Shown here piece after piece: positions 1 to 4,983 of a DNA stretch of 6,995 bases (position 1 is its first letter; each line of letters starts with the position of its first letter). Source of the DNA: Clostridia bacterium (lineage in GTDB: Bacteria > Bacillota > Clostridia > Oscillospirales > CAG-272); contig JAFYBI010000522.1 of NCBI GenBank assembly GCA_017540285.1, positions 1 to 6,995 of the forward strand, read 5' to 3'. The position numbers were made by a program, and so were the translations under genes. The notes under the pieces are model-generated. The model had not been told where the DNA came from, made no database searches, and saw only the letters and a program-made list of their open reading frames with translations.

Positions 1-2
1 CC

Positions 3-854
3 GAGATCATTTTGCTCTGGCGCAAGATCGCCTCTCTGCTCGCGACGCCCGTGACCTTCGGGATGATGCTCCTCTTCGGCGCGCGGTTGTCCGTCGCGTG
101 CTCCCTGAGCCTGGCGATCCTGTTCATGGCCTACGTCTTCGCGGTCTCGCTCATCACGAAGGAGACGCGGTTCCGCCGGATGGCATCGCTGACCGTTGCG
201 GCGGCGGTGTCTCTCGCGCTGTGTCTCGCGGTCCGGATCGGATTCGACTACGGGAGCTTTGCGGCTTTCGCGGACGCGTACATGACTTCGGTCCCCGCGG
301 CGATCGGGCGGTTTTACGAAACGCTCGTGACGCGGGCCGGTGCGACGGCGGTCCAGCCGGATATGACGGTGCTGCGGTCGATGGCCCGCGAGGCGATCAT
401 GCTGGCGCCTGCCGGCTTCGGGATCGTCTGCGTGGTGATCGCGTGGGCGGCGGACCGGCTGATCCGGCGGATGTTCTCCCTGATCGGCTGCCCCGACGTG
501 TTCACGGATGAGCACGCCGGGATCACGATGCCGATCTCCTACGCCATGGTGTATACCGCGGTCTTTGTACCCGCCCTTTTCACGCCCGCGTCGATGTTCC
601 CGCTTCTGCACGCCGTCCTCGTGAACGCGCTTTTGATCCTCGCGCTTCCCTGCGCGGCGGTGGGCGTGCGCGGCATCGCGGACTGGCTCGAGGACAGGCT
701 GTTCTATATGACCCGCGAACGGGCCCTCGCCGCGATCCTGCTCTTCGTCGCGTTCGTCACCCTGCGCGCCTATCCCTTCCTCCTCGTCACCTCCGCCGTC
801 GGGGCGTACAGTGTGATCAAGCGGCACTGGAAGGGAAAAAAGAAGCAGGAGTAA
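3..854 (+). CDS. YybS-like (DUF2232) polytopic membrane protein, 5' partial
   Basis: The reading frame is open to the left edge of the window. The first in-window start-like codon is TTG at 12, with no ribosome binding site visible, so the true start probably lies upstream. From the TTG, 280 residues are visible. They contain about six or seven hydrophobic segments (roughly residues 7-23, 27-48, 57-76, 131-148, 176-192, 196-219 and 238-268) and end in a very basic tail (IKRHWKGKKKQE). A more polar stretch at about 78-130 separates the first and second halves, and an amphipathic stretch ending in arginines (about 143-153) follows. No catalytic motif is recognisable. The assignment to YybS/DUF2232 rests on membrane topology, the C-terminal hydrophobic-then-basic pattern, and position directly before gdpP, as in Bacillus and many Clostridia. 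The function of this family is poorly defined; a transporter-like role would be a guess. The stop (852-854) is 94 bases before gdpP, consistent with cotranscription. Confidence 0.68.
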   Translation, partial: EIILLWRKIASLLATPVTFGMMLLFGARLSVACSLSLAILFMAYVFAVSLITKETRFRRMASLTVAAAVSLALCLAVRIGFDYGSFAAFADAYMTSVPAAIGRFYETLVTRAGATAVQPDMTVLRSMAREAIMLAPAGFGIVCVVIAWAADRLIRRMFSLIGCPDVFTDEHAGITMPISYAMVYTAVFVPALFTPASMFPLLHAVLVNALLILALPCAAVGVRGIADWLEDRLFYMTRERALAAILLFVAFVTLRAYPFLLVTSAVGAYSVIKRHWKGKKKQE

Positions 855-900
855 CCGGCCCTCCGCGGCGATCCGCAGTTTCCTGTTATGAAAAGATCCC

Positions 901-928
901 GATCGGATGACGGCTCCGGCGTCCGATC
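901..928 (+). other. Intergenic stem-loop upstream of gdpP
   Basis: GATCGGA (901-907) and TCCGATC (922-928) are perfect inverted repeats. The stem extends inward by a T-G wobble and a G-C pair (908-909 with 920-921), and the loop contains a small CGG/CCG inverted repeat. No T-tract follows, so it is not a standard intrinsic terminator. It sits about 20 bases before the gdpP start and just before its Shine-Dalgarno (GAAGG, 937-941). It could be an RNA processing or attenuation element, or chance pairing in GC-rich sequence. Confidence 0.35.
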
Positions 929-948
929 CCATCCATGAAGGCTGAAAT

Positions 949-2958
949 ATGAAGAACAAAAAGCAATCCCGATCTGCCAACAACGATCTGCGCGGGGTCC
1001 GGAAGGAAACGGCCGCCGTTCTTGTCGCCGCGGCAGTGATCTGCATGGTTCTCTATGCCCTCGGCGTTGCCCGGCTCGGCTGGGGCGCGCTCCGGTGCGG
1101 GGCCATCGCGCTCGGTCTCTATGCCGCGCTCGTGATCCTCGCATTCCTGATCTTCGAGCAGCACGGACGGGGCAAGCGCGACGAAAACCTCGCACCCGTC
1201 ATGGGGCGCATCATGTTCGACGCCGTCGTGAAGATGACGACGCCCGTCTTCATCTGCGACTCGAGCGAGCGGATCATCTGGTACAACACCGCGACGGAAG
1301 CCCTCTATTCGACGAAGAATAAGCTCTACGGCGAGAGCGTGCAGGAGCTGTTCGGCGTCACCCTCGCGGATATCCGGGGCGAGAGCGGGGAGGAGGGCGC
1401 GCGGATCGAAGCGGAGGGACGCTCCTTCCTCGCGAAATACAGCCACATCAAGACCGACGACGAGGACTTTGCCCTTGTGCTGACGTCGGAGACGACCGAG
1501 CTGGACGCGCTGAAGGCGCTGCGCACGGGCGACGAAGCCGTCGTCTGCTACATCATGATCGACAACCTCGGCGAGATGATGCAGTACGACAGCGAGGAAT
1601 ACCGTCCGGCGGCGGCGCGCGTGGATTCGGTCCTGCGCGAGTGGGCGGATAATTACAACGGCATTTTGAAGGAATACGAGCGCGACAAGTACCTCTTCGT
1701 CACGCAGACGCGCGTGCTGGACGAGCTCGTCGCGGCGAAATTCGACATCCTCGACCGGGTCCGCGCGGTCCGGGTGGGCGATACGAGCCTGCCGCTGACC
1801 GTCTCGATGGGCGTTTCCGGCATCCACGGGACCTATGAGGAAAAGGAACGTGCGGCGCACGCGGCTCTCGAGCTGGCCCTCCAGCGCGGCGGCGACCAGG
1901 CGGTCGTGAAGAGCGACGACGCGACCGAGTTCTTCGGCGGGATCACCCGGTCCGTGCAGAAGCGGTCGAACGTGCAGGCGCGCGTGGTCTCGAACCAGCT
2001 CATGACGCAGATCAAGAACGCCTCGAACGTCCTCATCATGGGCCATGCCCGCGCGGATTACGACGCGTTCGGCGCATGCGTGGGGCTCGCGAAGATCGCG
2101 ATGTACTGCGGCGCGCGGGTCAACGTCGTGATCGACAAGGCGAACCGCGACATCATCGGCGCGCGGCGGATGCTCGAAGGCGAAGAGGAATTCCTCGGGA
2201 TCTTCACCGACTGCGCCGAGGCCCTCGATTCGCTGGAAACCGGGACCCTCGTTGTGATCGCGGACGTGAACAACATGAAGATCGTGGAGTCACCGGAGCT
2301 GGCGGCCCGCGCGGAAAAGCTGGCGATCATTGACCATCACCGCAAGACCGCGGAATTCGAAAAGGAGCCGGACGTCGAATACATCGAGCCGTCCGCGTCC
2401 TCGGCGTGCGAGTTGGTCTCCGAAATGCTCGAACAGGTCCTGCCGCGCGACGATTTGTCCCCGGCGGAAGCGAACGTCATCCTGGCGGGCATCGCGCTCG
2501 ACACGAAGCAGTTCACCACGAATACCGGCACCAGGACCTTCTCCGCGGCGATGTACCTCCGTGACCGGGGCGCCGATCCCATGGCGGTGCGCGAGCTGTT
2601 CCGCGAGAGCTTCGAGGACTATTCGGGCGAGGCTCTGTTCCGCCGGAGCGCCGAGATCTACCGCGGCTTCTGCGTGATCTCCGGGGTCCAGACCGAGGAG
2701 GACGCCAATCCCGTTGCCGCGGCCAAGGCGGTCGACAACCTCATCAACGTCGACGGCGTACGCGCGGCCTTCGCGTGCATGCGCCGGGGCGGAACGACGA
2801 AGATCTCGGCCCGCTCGGACGGCACCGTGAACGTGCAGCTCATCATGGAAGACCTCGGCGGCGGCGGTCACTACGACGGAGCCGCGACCGAGATCCCGGA
2901 TCTCCCGCTCGACGAGGTGATCCGGAAGCTGAAGGAAGCAATCGACAGGCATATCTGA
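949..2958 (+). CDS. gdpP: Cyclic-di-AMP phosphodiesterase GdpP (DHH/DHHA1 family)
   Basis: Membrane-anchored enzyme that hydrolyses c-di-AMP to pApA, lowering a messenger that controls potassium/osmotic balance and cell-wall stress responses in Firmicutes. The 669-residue length matches the family (about 650-670). Domains in order: two transmembrane helices (about 22-40 and 50-69); a degenerate PAS-like domain (about 85-180, with TPVFICDSSERIIWYN); a degenerate GGDEF domain (about 195-325) in which the signature is replaced by ERDKY (244-248), as in other GdpP proteins, so cyclase activity is not expected; then DHH and DHHA1 domains. Likely metal ligands are visible: H366, D370 and D372 in HARADYD; D439; DHH at 462-464; D518 in ALDTK. 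The DHHA1 domain has SARSDG and GGGGH (637-641). D439 is followed by V-N where relatives usually have T-H or V-H. The ATG at 949 has GAAGG seven bases upstream; an ATG at 888 is out of frame. Position between the YybS-like gene and rplI is the standard Firmicutes context. Confidence 0.96.
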   Translation: MKNKKQSRSANNDLRGVRKETAAVLVAAAVICMVLYALGVARLGWGALRCGAIALGLYAALVILAFLIFEQHGRGKRDENLAPVMGRIMFDAVVKMTTPVFICDSSERIIWYNTATEALYSTKNKLYGESVQELFGVTLADIRGESGEEGARIEAEGRSFLAKYSHIKTDDEDFALVLTSETTELDALKALRTGDEAVVCYIMIDNLGEMMQYDSEEYRPAAARVDSVLREWADNYNGILKEYERDKYLFVTQTRVLDELVAAKFDILDRVRAVRVGDTSLPLTVSMGVSGIHGTYEEKERAAHAALELALQRGGDQAVVKSDDATEFFGGITRSVQKRSNVQARVVSNQLMTQIKNASNVLIMGHARADYDAFGACVGLAKIAMYCGARVNVVIDKANRDIIGARRMLEGEEEFLGIFTDCAEALDSLETGTLVVIADVNNMKIVESPELAARAEKLAIIDHHRKTAEFEKEPDVEYIEPSASSACELVSEMLEQVLPRDDLSPAEANVILAGIALDTKQFTTNTGTRTFSAAMYLRDRGADPMAVRELFRESFEDYSGEALFRRSAEIYRGFCVISGVQTEEDANPVAAAKAVDNLINVDGVRAAFACMRRGGTTKISARSDGTVNVQLIMEDLGGGGHYDGAATEIPDLPLDEVIRKLKEAIDRHI

Positions 2959-2967
2959 GGGAAACTC

Positions 2968-2992
2968 CCGTCCGGATCGTGGGTTCGGACGG
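2968..2992 (+). other. Intergenic stem-loop between gdpP and rplI
   Basis: CCGTCCG (2968-2974) pairs perfectly with CGGACGG (2986-2992), and G-T and A-T pairs extend the stem to nine base pairs around a seven-base loop. It starts ten bases after the gdpP stop. The following bases (CCCGGAACAC) are not a T-tract, so full intrinsic termination is unlikely. A processing or 3'-end-stabilising hairpin that uncouples L9 expression from gdpP is possible but not shown. Confidence 0.4.
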
Positions 2993-3013
2993 CCCGGAAC
3001 ACTTCAACCACAC

Positions 3014-3019
3014 AGGAGG
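3014..3019 (+). promoter_or_regulatory. Strong Shine-Dalgarno for rplI
   Basis: AGGAGG lies five bases before the ATG at 3025. It is a complete match to the anti-Shine-Dalgarno core and stronger than the sites in front of gdpP (GAAGG) and dnaB (AAGGA), as expected for an abundant ribosomal protein in a mixed operon. It fixes the rplI start. Confidence 0.85.
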
Positions 3020-3024
3020 GAACC

Positions 3025-3480
3025 ATGAAAGTCGTATTATTACAGGATGTCAAGGGCCAGGGCAAGAAGGACGATCTCATCACCGTGTCCGACGGATACG
3101 CGCGGAACTACCTGATCCCGAAGAAGCTCGCCGTGGAGGCGGACTCGAGGATCCTCAACGATATCCGCAACAAGGAAGCCGCGAAGGCCAGACGGATCGA
3201 GCTGGAAAAGCAGGCGGCGCGCGAGACGGCTGAGAAGTTCAAAGGGATGCTCGTGAAGATCCGCATCCAGGCCGGCGCGGACGGGAAGTTCTACGGCTCC
3301 GTTACCAACAAGGACATCGCCGACGCCCTCGCCGCGCAGTACGAGATCGAAATCGACAAGCGCAAGATCGTTCTCGAGAGCCCGATCAAGGCGTACGGTA
3401 CATACCCCGTCGACGTGAAGCTCTATCCCGAGATCGCCGGGACGCTGAACGTGCTCGTTTACGGGGACGGAGAGAATTAA
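3025..3480 (+). CDS. rplI: 50S ribosomal protein L9 (bL9)
   Basis: Large-subunit protein that binds 23S rRNA near the base of the L1 stalk and helps maintain reading frame. The 151 residues match the usual 147-150. The N-terminal rRNA-binding domain starts MKVVLLQDVKGQGKKDD and contains the family signature around VSDGYARNYLIPKKLA (21-36). A charged connecting helix follows (about 41-74, rich in K, R, E and A). The C-terminal domain (about 75-151) contains GADGKFYGSVTNKDIADAL and an ESPIKAYGTYPVDVKL stretch. The start is supported by AGGAGG five bases upstream and by the canonical first residues. The last two sense codons and the stop lie inside the first unit of a 7-bp tandem repeat that continues into the spacer, so the very C-terminus (GDGEN) may have been altered by that repeat. 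Placement between gdpP and dnaB is conserved in Firmicutes. Confidence 0.98.
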   Translation: MKVVLLQDVKGQGKKDDLITVSDGYARNYLIPKKLAVEADSRILNDIRNKEAAKARRIELEKQAARETAEKFKGMLVKIRIQAGADGKFYGSVTNKDIADALAAQYEIEIDKRKIVLESPIKAYGTYPVDVKLYPEIAGTLNVLVYGDGEN

Positions 3481-3508
3481 GAATTAAGAATTCAGAATGA
3501 AGAATGAC
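3474..3508 (+). repeat. Five-unit 7-bp tandem repeat over the rplI stop
   Basis: Five consecutive heptamers are visible: GAATTAA (3474-3480), GAATTAA (3481-3487), GAATTCA (3488-3494), GAATGAA (3495-3501) and GAATGAC (3502-3508). The first two are identical and the rest drift by one to three bases while keeping GAAT. The array is AT-rich within a GC-rich region, supplies the rplI stop codon (TAA at 3478-3480), and opens the rplI-dnaB spacer. It resembles the edge of a small dispersed element or a slippage-prone tract; which one cannot be settled from one copy. Confidence 0.8.
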
Positions 3509-3611
3509 GGCGTGCGGCGGTGAGGTTAAAAGCCGAGGAGCCGCATCTTATCGGCCGCTTATCTTCATTGGAGAAGTGAGCACCTTCCCCCAGAGTAAAA
3601 TTCTTTGCGGA

Positions 3612-3629
3612 GCTTTCTTCTAAGAAAGC
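3612..3629 (+). other. Palindrome 28 bases before dnaB start
   Basis: GCTTTCTT (3612-3619) and AAGAAAGC (3622-3629) are perfect inverted repeats separated by two bases, giving a stem of about seven pairs with a four-base loop in RNA. No T-tract follows (GACCGTACCCC), so it is not a terminator on the + strand. It could be a protein-binding operator, an RNA hairpin in the dnaB leader, or the inner end of a repeat element. Confidence 0.6.
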
Positions 3630-3645
3630 GACCGTACCCCTTTCT

Positions 3646-3650
3646 AAGGA
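3646..3650 (+). promoter_or_regulatory. Shine-Dalgarno for dnaB
   Basis: AAGGA is placed seven bases before the ATG at 3658. It supports this start, which also gives the usual short DnaB N-terminus before the PFSLEAEQSLLGSIL motif. It overlaps the right arm of a small CCTT/AAGG inverted repeat (3639-3649), which could weakly mask it. Confidence 0.7.
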
Positions 3651-3657
3651 TAAAGTC

Positions 3658-4983
3658 ATGAACGCAGAACTTGACAGACGGATGCCGTTTTCGCTCGAGG
3701 CGGAACAGTCCCTGCTCGGTTCGATCCTGATCGATCCGGGCTGCATGGACGCGATCGCCGCGCTGATCACGACGGACGACTTTTACATGCCCGAGCACAG
3801 CGAGATCTTCCGCGCGATGCAGGCGATGTATCTGAAATCGAAGAGCATCGACGTCGTGACCCTCATCGAGGAGCTCACGAAGAGCGGGACCTACGACGAA
3901 GCGGGCGGAAGAGAATACCTGAAGCTCGTCGCGGAGGCGGTCCCCACGGCGGCGAACGCGAAGGACTACGCGAAGATCGTGCGCGACAAGGCGATCCTCA
4001 GAGACCTGATCGCGGCGGGCGAGGAGATCGCGGAGGCCGGATACGCCGGGGACGACGACGCCGACCGCCTCGTGGAATTCGCCGAGGGCCGCATCTACCG
4101 GATCGCCGAAGGCCGCGAGAACAAGAACTTCATCCACATCCGCGACGTGCTCCTCCAGGTGTACGAGCGCCTGCAGATCCTCTCGAACGACCCCGAAGCG
4201 CTGCGCGGGACCCCGACGGGTTTCGACGCGCTGGACCGGGTCATTGTCAGCATGGGCAAATCCGACCTCGTGCTCGTCGGCGCGCGTCCCGGCATGGGCA
4301 AGACGGCGTTTGCGATGAACATCGCCACCGAGGCCGCCTTCAAGACCGGGAAGACCGTATGCGTCTTCAACCTCGAAATGTCCGCCGAGCAGCTCGCGAC
4401 GCGCATGCTCTCCTCCGAGGCGCAGATCGACAGCTACAAGCTGCGCTCGGGCGATCTGCGCGGCGACGACTGGACCGCCATCGCGCACGCGTCGTCCCGG
4501 CTGTCCGAGACCGAGATCCTCATCGACGACACCCCCGGGATCACCGTGACCGCGATGAAATCGAAGCTGCGCCGCGTCAAGAACCTCGGGCTGGTCGTCG
4601 TCGACTATCTGGGCCTCGTGCAGGGCGAGCGGCACCAGGACAACCGCGTGCAGGAGGTCGCCGACATTTCCCGCAGCCTCAAGGTCATGGCGAAGGAGCT
4701 CGAAGTCCCGATCATCTGCTGCGCGCAGCTTTCGAGAGGCCCCGAGAACCGCCCGGACAAGCGCCCGATGCTCTCCGATCTGAGAGATTCCGGCGCGATC
4801 GAGCAGGACGCCGACATCGTCCTCTTCCTCTACCGCGACGAATATTATAAGGAAAACACCGCCGACCAGAGCGTCGCCGAGGTCATCATCGCGAAGAACC
4901 GCCACGGCTCGATCGACAAGGTCAAGCTGGGGTGGATCGGCCGCTTCACCAAATTCACCAATCTCGCGAAGGAGGAAGGCTGA
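3658..4983 (+). CDS. dnaB: Replicative DNA helicase DnaB (Bacillus DnaC)
   Basis: Hexameric ATP-driven 5'-3' helicase that unwinds DNA at the replication fork and recruits primase. The 441 residues fit the family (about 440-470). The N-terminal domain (about 9-110) begins with PFSLEAEQSLLGSILID, a linker follows (about 150-180), and the RecA-like C-terminal domain starts near TPTGFDALD (185-193). Visible motifs: Walker A ARPGMGKT (209-216); NLEMS with the likely catalytic glutamate E239; Walker B VVVDYLGL with D316; H3 CCAQLSRGPENRP (354-366); H4 DLRDSGAIEQDADIVLFLYR (374-393); and the arginine-finger region AKNRHGS (412-418). Walker B reads DYLGL where DYLQL is usual, and Walker A has G at 212 where S or A is common. 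No intein is present, although dnaB is a frequent intein site. The stop codon overlaps the dxs start, and the rplI-dnaB order is conserved in Firmicutes. Confidence 0.98.
   Translation: MNAELDRRMPFSLEAEQSLLGSILIDPGCMDAIAALITTDDFYMPEHSEIFRAMQAMYLKSKSIDVVTLIEELTKSGTYDEAGGREYLKLVAEAVPTAANAKDYAKIVRDKAILRDLIAAGEEIAEAGYAGDDDADRLVEFAEGRIYRIAEGRENKNFIHIRDVLLQVYERLQILSNDPEALRGTPTGFDALDRVIVSMGKSDLVLVGARPGMGKTAFAMNIATEAAFKTGKTVCVFNLEMSAEQLATRMLSSEAQIDSYKLRSGDLRGDDWTAIAHASSRLSETEILIDDTPGITVTAMKSKLRRVKNLGLVVVDYLGLVQGERHQDNRVQEVADISRSLKVMAKELEVPIICCAQLSRGPENRPDKRPMLSDLRDSGAIEQDADIVLFLYRDEYYKENTADQSVAEVIIAKNRHGSIDKVKLGWIGRFTKFTNLAKEEG
4969..4975 (+). promoter_or_regulatory. Shine-Dalgarno that sets the dxs start
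   Basis: AAGGAGG within the last codons of dnaB is seven bases before ATG 4983. It argues against the upstream in-frame GTG at 4932, which would add 17 residues unlike any Dxs N-terminus. With the TGATG junction it suggests translational coupling of dxs to dnaB. Confidence 0.88.

Larger units (their letters stand above)
3481..3657 (+). other. Repeat-rich rplI-dnaB spacer, possible small inserted element
   Basis: The largest gap in the window (177 bases), with lower GC than the flanking genes. It contains the heptamer array at its left end, a GCCGA/TCGGC pair (3532-3536, 3551-3555), an imperfect hairpin around GTGAGCAC (3576-3583), a near-perfect palindrome (3612-3629) and a small CCTT/AAGG pair next to the dnaB ribosome binding site. 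Short inverted ends AAGAATT (3486-3492) and AATTCTT (3599-3605) are compatible with a MITE-like element of about 120 bp, but seven bases can arise by chance. No open frame longer than a few codons has a ribosome binding site, and no convincing -35/-10 pair was found. It could equally be a 5' leader that controls dnaB. Confidence 0.45.

Noticed and set aside
12..14. TTG as the real start of the YybS-like gene
   Set aside because: The frame stays open to the window edge, the family is usually somewhat longer, and no ribosome binding site can be seen, so the gene is treated as 5' partial.
888..938. Sixteen-codon leader ORF before gdpP
   Set aside because: The ATG at 888 has no Shine-Dalgarno and is out of frame with gdpP. 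The short peptide shows no attenuator-like run of one amino acid.
886..2046. Minus-strand open frame of 386 codons opposite gdpP
   Set aside because: Same shadow effect; no ribosome binding site or domain, and the + strand frame is clearly GdpP.
3526..3601. Possible sigma-A promoter for dnaB in the spacer
   Set aside because: Candidate boxes such as TTGGAG (3568) and TAAAAT (3596) are spaced about 22 bases apart, too far for a usual promoter; no better pair was found.
4932..4982. Upstream GTG start for dxs
   Set aside because: It lies within dnaB and adds 17 residues without family similarity. The ATG at 4983 has AAGGAGG at ideal spacing and gives a canonical N-terminus.
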